The position numbers and the translations under genes are program-made. Of a stretch of 64,000 nt of DNA, positions 52,468-61,777 are shown piece by piece (the stretch's first letter is position 1; the number at the start of each line of letters is the position of its first letter). The notes below the pieces were generated by a model that ran no database searches, was not told where the DNA came from, and saw only the letters and a program-made list of their open reading frames with translations. The stretch spans positions 682,001-746,000 of the forward strand of contig NZ_CP087590.1 in NCBI RefSeq assembly GCF_015594925.2. Direction: 5' to 3'. The DNA comes from Vibrio sp. VB16. Its GTDB lineage: Bacteria; Pseudomonadota; Gammaproteobacteria; Enterobacterales; Vibrionaceae.

Positions 52468-53937
52468 TTACTTCTTCGGTATATTTTCCAAAATTGCCAC
52501 CATTTGCTCCCAATAGAGCGCAACGGTATCAATCTTCACTTTCTCGTCTGGAGAGTGAGGAAATTTAATGGTTGGGCCAAAAGATAACATATCCATATTT
52601 GGATATGGTTCCTTAAATAGGCCACATTCTAAACCTGCGTGGATAACCATGATGTTTGGTTTTCTACCGTAAATACCTTCGTAAGTATCTCTAAACACGC
52701 TCATGATTTCTGAGCTAGCATCGGGTTTCCAACCGGGATAACTACCGTTAAATTCGATCTTAGCATCAGCAAGTTTCGCGATCGATGTCAGCATACCTTC
52801 AACTTGGCTACGACCTGAATCGATTAATGAGCGAACCAGACAAAGCACGGTGATCTTATTCTTCTTGGTGTTAATCACACCAACGTTTAAAGAGGTCTCG
52901 ACTACGCCTTCAATGTCATCACTCATTCGGATAACACCGTTTGGACAGGCATTAAGTGCCTGAATAAATCGTGTTTGAGATTCTACGCTGATCATCAGAG
53001 AGTTGGTCTCGGCGACTTCGTAGTAAGAGAGAATTCCCGTTTCCACTTTGCCTAATTCCGCTCTAAGCATGCCGATGAACTGAGTAAATAGTTCATTTAA
53101 CTGCCCTTCATTAACCATAGGCAGTGCCACGGTAATAAAGGCTTCACGAGGAATGGCATTGCGAAGGCTACCGCCTCTGAATTCGACCAATTGAAGCTCG
53201 AGTTCTTGGGCATGGCTCGCAAGGAATCTCGCGAGTAGCTTGTTGGCGTTACCACGACCCGTATCAATATCACAGCCTGAGTGGCCACCTTTAAGCCCTT
53301 TTATTGACAGCTCTCGAGTAACGTAGCCTGTTGGTATCTCTTCTCTTTTAATATCAAAGGTCAGCGATCCATCTACACCACCGGCGCAACCCATGTACAC
53401 TTCACCCTCTTGTTCGGAATCCGTGTTGAGTAAAATATCGCCTTCTAGCCAACCATTTTGTAAGCCAAACGCGCCAGTCATCCCTGCTTCTTCATCGATA
53501 GTAAGAAGCACTTCTAAAGGACCATGTTTTATGTCATCTGAAGCCAGTACAGCCAAACAAGAGGCCATGCCCATGCCGTTGTCTGCACCAAGCGTGGTTC
53601 CTTTTGCTGTTACCCATTCACCGTCAATGTAGGGTTTAATAGCGTCGGTCTCGAAGTTATGTTTTGTGTCGTCATTTTTTTGCGGCACCATATCGATATG
53701 AGCCTGAAGCACAACACCTTTCCGGTTTTCCATACCTCCCGTTGCTGGTTTTTTTATAAATACGTTACCAGTAGGGTCTCTTTTTACTTCGAGCTTTTGC
53801 TCCTGTGCCCAATTAATAATGTATTGGGCAAGTTCTTCTTCGTGCTTAGAAGGGTGAGGTATAGAGCAAATTTTATCAAAAAACTGCCAAATGAGTTTCG
53901 GTGACAGAGAACTGATTTCCGAGTGATGTTTAGACAC
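52468..53937 (-). CDS. pepD: Aminoacyl-histidine dipeptidase (peptidase D)
   Basis: The 489-residue M20 metallopeptidase splits Xaa-His dipeptides such as carnosine. Zinc-site motifs are visible: VVLQAHIDMVPQK, TLGADNGMGMA, LLTIDEEAGMTGA and a late HAGLECGLF. The start is a GTG after AGGAGTTACCT. It lies upstream of, and divergent from, the small RNA and permease region. Confidence 0.96.
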   Translation of the reverse strand: MSKHHSEISSLSPKLIWQFFDKICSIPHPSKHEEELAQYIINWAQEQKLEVKRDPTGNVFIKKPATGGMENRKGVVLQAHIDMVPQKNDDTKHNFETDAIKPYIDGEWVTAKGTTLGADNGMGMASCLAVLASDDIKHGPLEVLLTIDEEAGMTGAFGLQNGWLEGDILLNTDSEQEGEVYMGCAGGVDGSLTFDIKREEIPTGYVTRELSIKGLKGGHSGCDIDTGRGNANKLLARFLASHAQELELQLVEFRGGSLRNAIPREAFITVALPMVNEGQLNELFTQFIGMLRAELGKVETGILSYYEVAETNSLMISVESQTRFIQALNACPNGVIRMSDDIEGVVETSLNVGVINTKKNKITVLCLVRSLIDSGRSQVEGMLTSIAKLADAKIEFNGSYPGWKPDASSEIMSVFRDTYEGIYGRKPNIMVIHAGLECGLFKEPYPNMDMLSFGPTIKFPHSPDEKVKIDTVALYWEQMVAILENIPKK

Positions 53938-54214
53938 AGGTAACTCCTATTTTTGTCCAAAGCTTTAATTTGAATTCAACTTAATAGCGCTACAAAGACA
54001 TGGTTAATAGCTGAATCCATCGGTGACTCGGATTCAACAATCATCTTATAGAATGATTCAATCTTTGGCGAAGTAAAGAAAGCACGCATCATATCACCCA
54101 GACTTTGGTTACAGAAGTGGAATCACTCTGAGATATGACGTAGATAAAAGAGGTTTTCAATACGCCGTGCTATTTGTGTAATTTAATAACGTAAAATGAG
54201 ATGAAAACCAAATA
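53938..54214. other. Region between pepD and the CRP-type site
   Basis: Contains the pepD promoter side and an inverted repeat GAATCC..GGATTC near 54014-54034. I see no gene here. Confidence 0.4.
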
Positions 54215-54267
54215 AATGTGATTCAAATCACCTTTATTGTTGTAATTTTATTTCATCATGATATAGT
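54215..54267 (+). promoter_or_regulatory. CRP site and promoter of the small RNA
   Basis: TGTGATTCAAATCAC (54217-54231) matches the CRP consensus TGTGA-N6-TCACA at nine of ten key bases. It is followed by TTGTAA (54240) and TATAGT (54262) with a 16-bp spacer, giving a start near 54274. Confidence 0.75.
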
Positions 54268-54372
54268 ACTCCCGTCTTCCAAAATGAAGACATATTGCTC
54301 AAAGGATGAGCCCGAATATCGCCTCCACGGAACCGAGAACATAGATTGTTTAATTGAATTAAGGTGATAGAT

Positions 54373-54459
54373 ATGAAAGGTTTAGTTTCTTCAACGTTTT
54401 GGGTTTCACATTCTGTTTATACCCAGAATTTTCAGTATCCTATTAGCTTCGGTTACTAA
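54373..54459 (+). CDS. vcdP: 28-residue small protein, probable VcdP
   Basis: AAGGTGA five bases before the ATG opens a 29-codon frame. The peptide starts MKGLVSSTFWVSHSVYTQNF and ends YPISFGY, rich in aromatic residues and without charge beyond one Lys. It sits inside the CRP-controlled small transcript. The size agrees with the VcdP protein that I recall from V. cholerae. Confidence 0.68.
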   Translation: MKGLVSSTFWVSHSVYTQNFQYPISFGY

Positions 54460-54545
54460 TTGTAATCGCGCTATTGTGATTTGAACTTAAATGTTCGCCC
54501 CCAATATTAGAATTTTTGGCAACCGTTAGGTTGTTCTGATTCAAG

Positions 54546-54575
54546 CGCTACTTTTATTGAAGTAGCGTTTTTTTT
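54546..54575 (+). terminator. Terminator of the small RNA
   Basis: CGCTACTT and AAGTAGCG flank a six-base loop and are followed by eight T. Confidence 0.9.
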
Positions 54576-54577
54576 GT

Positions 54578-54607
54578 CTAATCAATGTAATCCATTACAT
54601 TGATTAG
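54578..54607. other. 13-bp perfect inverted repeat
   Basis: CTAATCAATGTAA and its complement flank TCCA and are followed by TGTTTTT. It may be a second terminator, or an operator; the rest of the gap to 54882 shows nothing I can name. Confidence 0.5.
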
Positions 54608-54882
54608 TGTTTTTATCAATTGGTATTGATTACTATTATTACTCTCTATTTTTCGCAGCTTATTTACGTAAAAGGGCAATAAAAGTAGCAGTTAATTAGT
54701 CAATGGGATAAAAAATCACCACATTGACAATTACATATTTTATCGATATAAATTCTTTTAAAACATAGCTTTAACTTTAATTTCCTATCTGTCGCAACTT
54801 GTTCGTCTTCGTGCTCGCGAATAAAAAACCATTTTATATCCGAATCCTGCTGGAAATTGCCATTTGATAACTTTATAATTCG

Positions 54883-54910
54883 CGCCAATCGTTTACGCAA
54901 TCGTTTACTT
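54883..54910 (+). promoter_or_regulatory. PurR-like operator(s) of the permease
   Basis: ACGCAATCGTTTACTT (54895-54910) resembles the PurR consensus ACGCAAACGTTTGCGT. An overlapping related half-site CAATCGTTTACG lies at 54887. Position and downstream purine genes support the reading. Confidence 0.6.
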
Positions 54911-54941
54911 AATTTTTTGAATTATCTTTTGGGGACTAATT

Positions 54942-56231
54942 ATGCTGGAAAAGCTGTTTAAACTCAGTGAGAACAAAACCAATGTTCGGACTGAAGTTAT
55001 CGCAGGTGTGACAACCTTTTTAACCATGGCTTACATCATTTTTGTAAACCCTGCGATTCTGTCTGAAACCGGAATGGATCGTGGAGCTGTTTTTGTTGCT
55101 ACCTGTCTTGCTGCCGCTATTGGTTGCTTCATTATGGGGTTTGTTGCTAACTATCCAATTGCTCAGGCTCCAGGAATGGGCTTAAATGCATTCTTTACCT
55201 ATTCGGTTGTTTTTGGAATGGGCTACACATGGCAAGTTGCTCTCGCGGCAGTGTTTGTTTCTGGTCTGTTGTTCATCCTATTAAGTATCTTTAAGATTCG
55301 TGAGTGGATAATTAATTCTATCCCAATGTCTTTGAGAACCGGGATCTCTGCTGGTATCGGTCTGTTTCTCGCATTTATTGCCTTGCAAGGATCCGGCATT
55401 GTTGGTGATAACCCAGCGACGTTAGTTTCTATCGGTTCAGTGACTTCTCTGCAAGCCATCTTAGCGGCAATAGGCTTCTTCATTACTATCGCCTTGGTAC
55501 ACAGAGGTTTTAAAGCAGCAGTAATGATCGCCATTCTTATTGTAACGGTACTTGGTATTATTTTCGGTGATGTGCAATATCACGGTGTTTTCTCTATGCC
55601 ACCGAGTATCGCGCCTACTTTTATGCAGCTTGATTTTAGCTCTATATTTGAAGTGGGTATGATCTCCGTAGTGTTTGCCTTCTTATTTGTTGACCTGTTT
55701 GATACTGCGGGCACTTTAGTTGGTGTCGCGACAAAAGCTGACCTTATAAAAGAAGATGGTAAAATACCTCGTCTAAACCGTGCTCTACTTGCGGACTCTA
55801 CAGCAACATCGGTGGGTGCGTTATTGGGAACCTCTAACACAACCTCTTATATTGAAAGTGTTTCTGGTGTTGCGGCCGGGGGTCGTACAGGATTAACTGC
55901 AGTTGTCGTTGGCATTTTATTCCTACTTGCATTATTCTTCTCGCCATTAGCAGGTATGATCCCAGCATATGCGACATCAGGCGCTCTATTTTATGTCGCC
56001 ATTTTGATGATGTCTGGATTGGTATCTATCGATTGGCGTGATCTAACAGAAGCGGCCCCTGTGGTGGTTATCTGTTTGCTTATGCCGCTTACTTACTCTA
56101 TTGCAGATGGCATTGCACTTGGCTTTATTTCTTATGCAGCCATCAAAGGTTTGAGTGGTAAAGGTCGGGAAGTTCCAGTGAGTGTTTGGGTTCTTGCTGT
56201 CGTTTTTGTACTAAAATTTGCTTTCGCTTAA
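54942..56231 (+). CDS. NCS2/AzgA-type purine permease
   Basis: The 429-residue protein has about twelve membrane helices and the AzgA-subfamily pattern: RTEVIAGVTTFLTMAYIIFVNP, NYPIAQAPGMGLNAFF, VFAFLFVDLFDTAGTLVGVA and GTSNTTSYIESVSGVAAGGRTGL. Members import adenine or guanine/hypoxanthine with protons. Which base is preferred cannot be told here. gpt follows after 42 bp, so import and salvage are likely coupled under purine control. Confidence 0.92.
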   Translation: MLEKLFKLSENKTNVRTEVIAGVTTFLTMAYIIFVNPAILSETGMDRGAVFVATCLAAAIGCFIMGFVANYPIAQAPGMGLNAFFTYSVVFGMGYTWQVALAAVFVSGLLFILLSIFKIREWIINSIPMSLRTGISAGIGLFLAFIALQGSGIVGDNPATLVSIGSVTSLQAILAAIGFFITIALVHRGFKAAVMIAILIVTVLGIIFGDVQYHGVFSMPPSIAPTFMQLDFSSIFEVGMISVVFAFLFVDLFDTAGTLVGVATKADLIKEDGKIPRLNRALLADSTATSVGALLGTSNTTSYIESVSGVAAGGRTGLTAVVVGILFLLALFFSPLAGMIPAYATSGALFYVAILMMSGLVSIDWRDLTEAAPVVVICLLMPLTYSIADGIALGFISYAAIKGLSGKGREVPVSVWVLAVVFVLKFAFA

Positions 56232-56273
56232 TTATTGAATAAGTGTGAAAAGTCCAAACAGGTTAATAATAAT

Positions 56274-56732
56274 ATGAGTAACAAGTTCATCATTACTTGG
56301 GACAATATGCATATGTATTGTCGTCAACTCGCTGAGAAGCAGATGCCTGCTGAACAGTGGAAAGGCATTCTCGGTGTAAGCCGCGGTGGTTTGGTTCCTG
56401 CGGCGATTTTAGCCCGAGAACTAGGTATTCGATATGTTGATACTATCTGTATCTCTAGCTATGATCATGATCACCAACGTGATATGACGGTTGTTAAAGC
56501 GCCAGAAGGTGACGGTGAAGGTTATCTGATCGTGGATGATCTTGTGGATAGCGGAGACACCGCTCGTAAGATTCGTGAGATGTATCCTAAAGCAAAATTC
56601 GTAACCGTAAGCGCTAAACCAGCAGGCGCTCACTTAGTTGACGAATATATTGTCGATATTGCTCAAGATACCTGGATTGAACAACCGTGGGATATGGAAA
56701 TCGCCTACGTTGACCCAATCAACAGAAAATAG
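56274..56732 (+). CDS. gpt: Xanthine-guanine phosphoribosyltransferase
   Basis: The 152-residue enzyme turns guanine and xanthine into GMP and XMP with PRPP. Motifs: KGILGVSRGGLVPAAILARELG and the PRPP loop YLIVDDLVDSGDTAR (about residues 84-98). The ATG at 56274 gives the same length as E. coli Gpt; the frame opening at 56235 does not. It is probably co-transcribed with the purine permease. Confidence 0.96.
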   Translation: MSNKFIITWDNMHMYCRQLAEKQMPAEQWKGILGVSRGGLVPAAILARELGIRYVDTICISSYDHDHQRDMTVVKAPEGDGEGYLIVDDLVDSGDTARKIREMYPKAKFVTVSAKPAGAHLVDEYIVDIAQDTWIEQPWDMEIAYVDPINRK

Positions 56733-56753
56733 TCATTTATTTATGCAAATTTG

Positions 56754-56784
56754 AAAATGCTCCTGTATAGGAGCATTTTTTTTT
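56754..56784 (+). terminator. gpt terminator
   Basis: AAAATGCTCC and GGAGCATTTT flank TGTATA and are followed by a T run. Confidence 0.92.
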
Positions 56785-56824
56785 ATATGATGTAATTAAT
56801 TATGGCCTAACACAGTAGTGAACT

Positions 56825-58066
56825 ATGTCTGATTCCAATGTAAATCTTTCTGAAACGCTTTTCAAAAAGCACAAGCAAGCTAAAGAAACATCGGCCTTGA
56901 TAAACTATATGCCCAGTAGCGTGGAGTTTCTCGAGGAAAAAAAAGAGAAAGACCATTACGCTTGGTATCGTAATGTTCGTCGCTATCAGTGGATATGGCA
57001 AGGGATAGACCCAATAGAACAAGAAGAAGTATTGTCGAAAATCGCTTCTTCCGAACATTCAAGAACGGAAGATAAGTGGTTGGATACTGTTATTGGGTTT
57101 CGTTCCGGTAACTGGGCTTATGAATGGACACAGCTAGGAATGCGTCATCAAAAGCTTGCTGCCACTCTATTGGGAGAGGAAGCTTCCGATGAGTTTTTCT
57201 ACGCTAGCCTCTGCTACAGTATCGCGGGCTACCCTCATCTGAAGGGGGACAACCTCGCTATTCAAGCTCAAGTGTTAGCGAACTCCGCGCACGATGAAGC
57301 GATGAAGATGAGCAAATACGTGACTCGTCAGTTCGAAGTCTCTTTTCAAGGCAAAAAAATACAAGCCAACTTGCATCTCCCTAATACAGATAAGCCTCAA
57401 CCTGTGGTGATGGTGAGTGCGGGTTTGGACAGTCTAAAGACCGACCTGTGGCGCATCTTTAAAGACTATTTGGCTCCGATGGGAATTGGTATGCTAACGA
57501 TTGATATGCCGTCTATTGGGTCGAGTAGTCATTGGCAATTAACCGAAGATTCCTGCAAGCTGCATCGTGCGGTTCTGAATGAATTGCCTAACCTGCCTTG
57601 GGTCGATCACCACAAAGTCGGCTTGTTGGGTTATCGCTTTGGTGGCAATGCTATGCTAAGGCTTGCATTTATCGAGCAAGACAAGATCAAAGCCTGTGTG
57701 GTCATGGGGGCGCCGCTTCACGATACGTTCTCGTCACCTGAAAAAGTAAAAAACATGCCCAAGATGTATCTGGATGTACTGGCCTCTCGATTAGGAAAAA
57801 CAGCGGTAGATGTGCACAGCTTAGCCGGACAAATGATGGCTTGGTCGTTGAAAGTTCAAGGTTTTTTGACTAGTAAACGTACAAAAGTACCGGTATTAGC
57901 TTTGTCATTAGAGGGCGATCCTGTTTCTCCTCACTCAGATAATCGACTTGCTGCAATTTTTAGCCATTATGGCAAAGCGAAGCAAATACCATCGGATTCT
58001 ATTTCCGTTGGGTATGAGCAATCACTCGATTTGGCTATTAAGTGGTTGGAAGATGAGTTAATTTGA
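56825..58066 (+). CDS. frsA: FrsA, fermentation-respiration switch esterase
   Basis: The 413-residue protein is a member of the FrsA family with an N-terminal helical domain (ETLFKKHKQAKETS, WQGIDPIEQEEVLSKI) and an alpha/beta-hydrolase domain (about 160-410; GLDSLKTDLWRIFKDYLAPMGI, GLLGYRFGGNAML). The nucleophile elbow reads GYRFGG, without Ser, as typical of FrsA. In V. vulnificus it is said to affect fermentation through IIA-Glc. It is followed by crl, a conserved Vibrio order. Confidence 0.93.
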   Translation: MSDSNVNLSETLFKKHKQAKETSALINYMPSSVEFLEEKKEKDHYAWYRNVRRYQWIWQGIDPIEQEEVLSKIASSEHSRTEDKWLDTVIGFRSGNWAYEWTQLGMRHQKLAATLLGEEASDEFFYASLCYSIAGYPHLKGDNLAIQAQVLANSAHDEAMKMSKYVTRQFEVSFQGKKIQANLHLPNTDKPQPVVMVSAGLDSLKTDLWRIFKDYLAPMGIGMLTIDMPSIGSSSHWQLTEDSCKLHRAVLNELPNLPWVDHHKVGLLGYRFGGNAMLRLAFIEQDKIKACVVMGAPLHDTFSSPEKVKNMPKMYLDVLASRLGKTAVDVHSLAGQMMAWSLKVQGFLTSKRTKVPVLALSLEGDPVSPHSDNRLAAIFSHYGKAKQIPSDSISVGYEQSLDLAIKWLEDELI

Positions 58067-58161
58067 TAGCAGTTTCGTTGTTTTCTGTATAGCATAGAAA
58101 TGTTGCGCAACATTTGGCACTGGAAGTTATAAATAATAATTATATCGACATGGAGTATCGT

Positions 58162-58566
58162 ATGGCGAACAAGGTGGTTAGCCCAACTCATTTTCGACTG
58201 ATAACGGCGTTAAGAGCAATAGGCCCTTATCTAAGAGAGTCTGAGTCGCACGATGGCAAATATATATTTGACTGTCTTTCTGTTTGTGTTGATGACACAA
58301 AATCTCCAGAGTTACGTGAATTTTGGGGGTGGTGGATGGAACTCGATTCCTCCAAGGAAGACGACGCTGTAAACGGATTCATCGCAAAATTTCAAGTTGG
58401 TAAGTACAACACTGAAGGTAATTGGGTTACGGCAAACGTACCGAAAAAATTCAAACAAGAAGTTGCCCGAACCCAAGAGGAATTTCTGACAAAACTAAGC
58501 AAAGTACTTGAAGAGCGTTTTGCTTTAGAGTTTACCCTTCATGATGAGTCTGAAGAGTTTGTCTAA
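58162..58566 (+). CDS. crl: Sigma factor-binding protein Crl
   Basis: The 134-residue protein binds sigma-S and helps it join RNA polymerase in stationary phase. The family core is present: FRLITALRAIGPYLRE, DCLSVCVDDTKSPE, REFWGWWMELD. The start at 58162 follows GGAG at six bases; a more upstream ATG would add 16 residues lacking in the family. It is probably co-transcribed with frsA. Confidence 0.95.
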   Translation: MANKVVSPTHFRLITALRAIGPYLRESESHDGKYIFDCLSVCVDDTKSPELREFWGWWMELDSSKEDDAVNGFIAKFQVGKYNTEGNWVTANVPKKFKQEVARTQEEFLTKLSKVLEERFALEFTLHDESEEFV

Positions 58567-58612
58567 TTTGTATTTTTAATGTAAAAAAAGCACTTTCACC
58601 GTAAATAATAAT

Positions 58613-58636
58613 AAAAAGGCGCATTTATGCGCCTTT
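58613..58636. terminator. Terminator after crl
   Basis: A 24-bp palindrome (AAAAGGCGCATT and complement) lies 47 bp after crl. It works on either strand. Confidence 0.85.
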
Positions 58637-58705
58637 TATGCTTGTACAAATTAAGATGGATTGTTAAAACATCTCTTCGAATTAAAACTTTATGTAGTAA
58701 GGCAA

Positions 58706-59860
58706 ATGACAACTCAACAACGCGGGCAAGCATCGCAACCAAAAACGGTAGTGGGTCACAAGACAATTGTGGTGAAGCTTGGAACCAGTGTACTCACTGG
58801 TGGTACTTTGGCGCTAGACAAAGCTCATATGGTTGAGCTCGTCCGCCAATGTGCGCAACTTAAACAACAAGGACATTCCGTTGTGATGGTTTCTTCGGGA
58901 GCCATTGCCGCAGGTCGTGAGCATTTAGGTTACCCCGCACTCCCCAATTCAATGGCGAGCAAGCAGATGCTTGCTGCGGTAGGCCAAAGCCAATTGATTC
59001 AGGTTTGGGAGTCGTTGTTTGCTCTTTACGGCTTAAAGATTGGTCAGATGCTGCTTACTCGAGCTGATCTTGATGACCGTGAGCGTTTTCTTAATGCCCG
59101 GGATACCATTAATGCATTGATAGAAAACGATATTATCCCCATAGTGAACGAAAACGATGCAGTGGCAACTTCTGAAATAAAGGTGGGTGACAACGACAAT
59201 CTGTCAGCGCTTGTGGGGATTTTATGTGGTGCAGACAAATTACTACTATTGACGGATCAGCCGGGTTTATTTACCGCGGATCCTCGATCAAATCCGGATG
59301 CTAAATTGATTCGTGAAGTGACGACGATAGATGAAACGCTGCGCAAAATTGCTGGTGGAAGTGGAACAACGCTCGGAACCGGCGGGATGGCAACTAAACT
59401 CCAAGCGGCTGATATTGCGCGAAGAGCAGGTATTGAAGTCATTATTGCGGCAGGTAGTGCAGATAATGTCGTCGCGACGTCCATTAGTCATAGCCCACAG
59501 GGCACGAAATTTGTTGCCTTACCAGACGCGTTGGAAAATCGTAAACGTTGGATACTTGCAGGGCCAGCCGCTTTAGGCGATATTATTATTGACGATGGTG
59601 CAGTGAAAGCGGTAGTAGAAAGAGGTAGCAGCTTGCTTGGTAAAGGGATAGTGAAGGTGACAGGGCAGTTTGCTCGAGGTGAAGTCGCAAGAGTTAAAAA
59701 CAAAGCAGGTCAGCTTGTTGCCAAAGGTATCGTTAGCTATTCCAATAAAGATTTGGTTAAAATAATTGGTAAACACAGTAAAGATATTAATGCGATCCTA
59801 GGTTATGAATACGGCTCAGAAGTGATTCATCGCGACGATCTTGTGGTTATTAAAGAGTAA
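58706..59860 (+). CDS. proB: Glutamate 5-kinase
   Basis: The 384-residue enzyme makes gamma-glutamyl phosphate, the first and proline-inhibited step of proline synthesis. An amino-acid kinase domain (about 20-275; VVKLGTSVLTGG, SSGAIAAG, IVNENDAVAT, GTGGMATKLQAA) is followed by a PUA domain (about 290-370). The ATG at 58706 after AAGG is chosen over one 45 bases upstream. It shares an operon with proA, 39 bp downstream. Confidence 0.96.
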   Translation: MTTQQRGQASQPKTVVGHKTIVVKLGTSVLTGGTLALDKAHMVELVRQCAQLKQQGHSVVMVSSGAIAAGREHLGYPALPNSMASKQMLAAVGQSQLIQVWESLFALYGLKIGQMLLTRADLDDRERFLNARDTINALIENDIIPIVNENDAVATSEIKVGDNDNLSALVGILCGADKLLLLTDQPGLFTADPRSNPDAKLIREVTTIDETLRKIAGGSGTTLGTGGMATKLQAADIARRAGIEVIIAAGSADNVVATSISHSPQGTKFVALPDALENRKRWILAGPAALGDIIIDDGAVKAVVERGSSLLGKGIVKVTGQFARGEVARVKNKAGQLVAKGIVSYSNKDLVKIIGKHSKDINAILGYEYGSEVIHRDDLVVIKE

Positions 59861-59899
59861 CCCGTCAATTATTTAGGGTTTAAAAGTAAGGAAGAAGGC

Positions 59900-61150
59900 G
59901 TGGAACTAATTCAAATGGGGCAAGCCGCTAAAGATGCTGCTTTTCATCTCGCGACGACACCAACAGCACAAAAGAATAGAGCGCTTGGCTTTATTGCAGA
60001 TGCGCTAGAAGCGAAGGCAGAAACGATTCTGGCTGCCAATGCAAAGGATATCGAAAAGGGCCGTCTGGCTGGGATGACAGAGGCCCTATTAGATCGCCTT
60101 TTGCTTAATAAAGATCGGCTCACTGGTATCGCGAACGATGTAAGAAACGTGATTGGTCTTGATGACCCCGTAGGCAGTGAGATAGACAGCAAGGTACTTG
60201 ATAATGGCATGTCATTGTCGCGGCGTCGTGTACCGCTTGGTGTTGTGGGGGTGATCTATGAGGCTCGTCCGAATGTCACCATTGATATTGCCGCGCTGTG
60301 TCTGAAAACCGGTAATGCAAGTATCTTACGTGGTGGCAAGGAAACCTTCTTTTCCAATATGGAACTGGTTAAGGTTATTCAGTCTGCGCTAGAGAAAGCG
60401 GCGCTGCCAGCAGCGTCAGTGCAGTACATTGAAAAACCAGATCGTGAATTGGTCTCTCAACTGCTTAAGCTCGATGACTATGTGGATATGATTATTCCAC
60501 GCGGTGGTGCTGGTTTGCACAAGATGTGTAAAGAGAATAGCACGATCCCTGTGATTATTGGTGGCTTTGGTATCAGCCATATATTTGTTGATGAAAGTGC
60601 GGATTTAAAAAGGTCGCTTTTGGTTGTTGAAAACTCAAAAGTACAAAGACCGTCAGCGTGCAACGCTTTAGATACCTTATTAGTACACGAAAAAATAGCC
60701 AAAGAATTTCTACCAATGCTTGCCGATAAACTGAATGGCAAAGCGACGCTAGTGGCAGAAGCTAAAGCCAAGAAATACCTAACGAATGCCAACGCATTGA
60801 GAGATGCTCAAGAGGGTGATTTTGATACCGAATGGCTTGCCTTCACATTAGGGGTTAAAGTGGTTAAGGACGTACATGAAGCCGTTGACCACATGCGTGT
60901 TCATAACGCGAGTCACTCGGATGCAATTATGACGAACAGTATTGAAAACGCGGAAATATTTATCAACTCTGTTGGTTCTGCTGCCGTCTATGTTAATGCG
61001 TCCACTCGCTTTACTGACGGAGCTCAATTTGGTTTGGGAGCTGAAGTGGCGGTATCGACTCAGAAGCTACACGCTAGAGGGCCTATGGGTCTGGTAGAAC
61101 TGACGAGTTATAAGTGGGTTGGTAAGGCGAACTATTTGGTTCGTCCGTGA
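59900..61150 (+). CDS. proA: Glutamate-5-semialdehyde dehydrogenase
   Basis: The 416-residue NADPH enzyme reduces gamma-glutamyl phosphate to the semialdehyde in proline synthesis. Motifs: VPLGVVGVIYEARPNVTIDIAAL (in parts), GNASILRGGKETF, QRPSACNALDTLL with the catalytic Cys, and AEVAVSTQKLHARGPMGL. The start is a GTG after AAGGAAGAAGG. Second gene of proBA. Confidence 0.97.
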   Translation: MELIQMGQAAKDAAFHLATTPTAQKNRALGFIADALEAKAETILAANAKDIEKGRLAGMTEALLDRLLLNKDRLTGIANDVRNVIGLDDPVGSEIDSKVLDNGMSLSRRRVPLGVVGVIYEARPNVTIDIAALCLKTGNASILRGGKETFFSNMELVKVIQSALEKAALPAASVQYIEKPDRELVSQLLKLDDYVDMIIPRGGAGLHKMCKENSTIPVIIGGFGISHIFVDESADLKRSLLVVENSKVQRPSACNALDTLLVHEKIAKEFLPMLADKLNGKATLVAEAKAKKYLTNANALRDAQEGDFDTEWLAFTLGVKVVKDVHEAVDHMRVHNASHSDAIMTNSIENAEIFINSVGSAAVYVNASTRFTDGAQFGLGAEVAVSTQKLHARGPMGLVELTSYKWVGKANYLVRP

Positions 61151-61224
61151 CGGACGGCTCGTCTTAAATAGATGGTTGATTATAAATAAATAGCGCATTG
61201 TTTAGGTTAAACAATGAGAAAAAT

Positions 61225-61251
61225 AGGGGCTCTATCACAGAGCCTCTTTTT
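61225..61251 (+). terminator. proBA terminator
   Basis: AGGGGCTCT pairs with AGAGCCTCT around ATCAC, followed by five T. Confidence 0.88.
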
Positions 61252-61327
61252 GTTTCTCTCGCCACTGTTTTTTAATTCCGTTAAACTAACATGATACTGA
61301 ATAGTTTAACGAAATTCTGGAGATGGT

Positions 61328-61777
61328 ATGCATTGCCCGTTTTGTTCTGAAAATGACACCAAAGTTATCGACTCTAGGTTGGTGGCAGATGGCCATCAGG
61401 TTCGTCGCCGTCGCCAGTGTTTAGCCTGTAAAGAACGATTTACAACCTTTGAAGGCGCTGAGTTAGTGATGCCTAAAGTCATTAAGTCTAATGGCAATCG
61501 CGAACCATTCAATGAAGATAAAATGGTTGGTGGTATACAGCGAGCGTTAGAAAAACGCCCCGTTAGCGCCGATTCTATAGAGCTAGCAATTAGCAATATC
61601 AAATCTAAACTCCGAGCCACTGGCGAGCGTGAAGTACCAAGTAAAATGATCGGTAATTTCGTGATGGAGCAGCTTAGAGAATTAGACAAGGTTGCCTATA
61701 TTCGTTTTGCTTCGGTTTATAGAAGCTTTGAAGACATCAGAGAGTTTGGTGAAGAAATTGCTAGGCTTGAAGATTAA
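61328..61777 (+). CDS. nrdR: Transcription repressor NrdR
   Basis: The 149-residue repressor senses ATP/dATP and controls ribonucleotide reductase genes. A zinc ribbon (CPFC ... CLACKERF, residues 3-34) is followed by an ATP-cone (about 49-139; VIKSNGNREPFNEDKMVGGI). GGAG precedes the ATG. Its TAA overlaps the ribD ATG by one base, the usual nrdR-ribD coupling. Confidence 0.97.
   Translation: MHCPFCSENDTKVIDSRLVADGHQVRRRRQCLACKERFTTFEGAELVMPKVIKSNGNREPFNEDKMVGGIQRALEKRPVSADSIELAISNIKSKLRATGEREVPSKMIGNFVMEQLRELDKVAYIRFASVYRSFEDIREFGEEIARLED

Larger units (their letters stand above)
54274..54575 (+). ncRNA. vcdRP: Small RNA with short ORF, probable VcdRP
   Basis: A transcript of about 300 nt is predicted from the promoter at 54240-54267 to the terminator at 54546-54575. 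It contains a 28-residue ORF with a good ribosome site, then a C-rich single-stranded-looking patch (CGCCCCCAATATT near 54495) and a small CAACC/GGTTG hairpin. From memory, V. cholerae VcdRP is a CRP-controlled dual-function RNA of this size. Its small protein VcdP acts on citrate synthase and its C-rich region pairs with PTS sugar-uptake mRNAs. Promoter type, size, ORF and C-rich patch all fit; identity is inferred. Confidence 0.7.
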
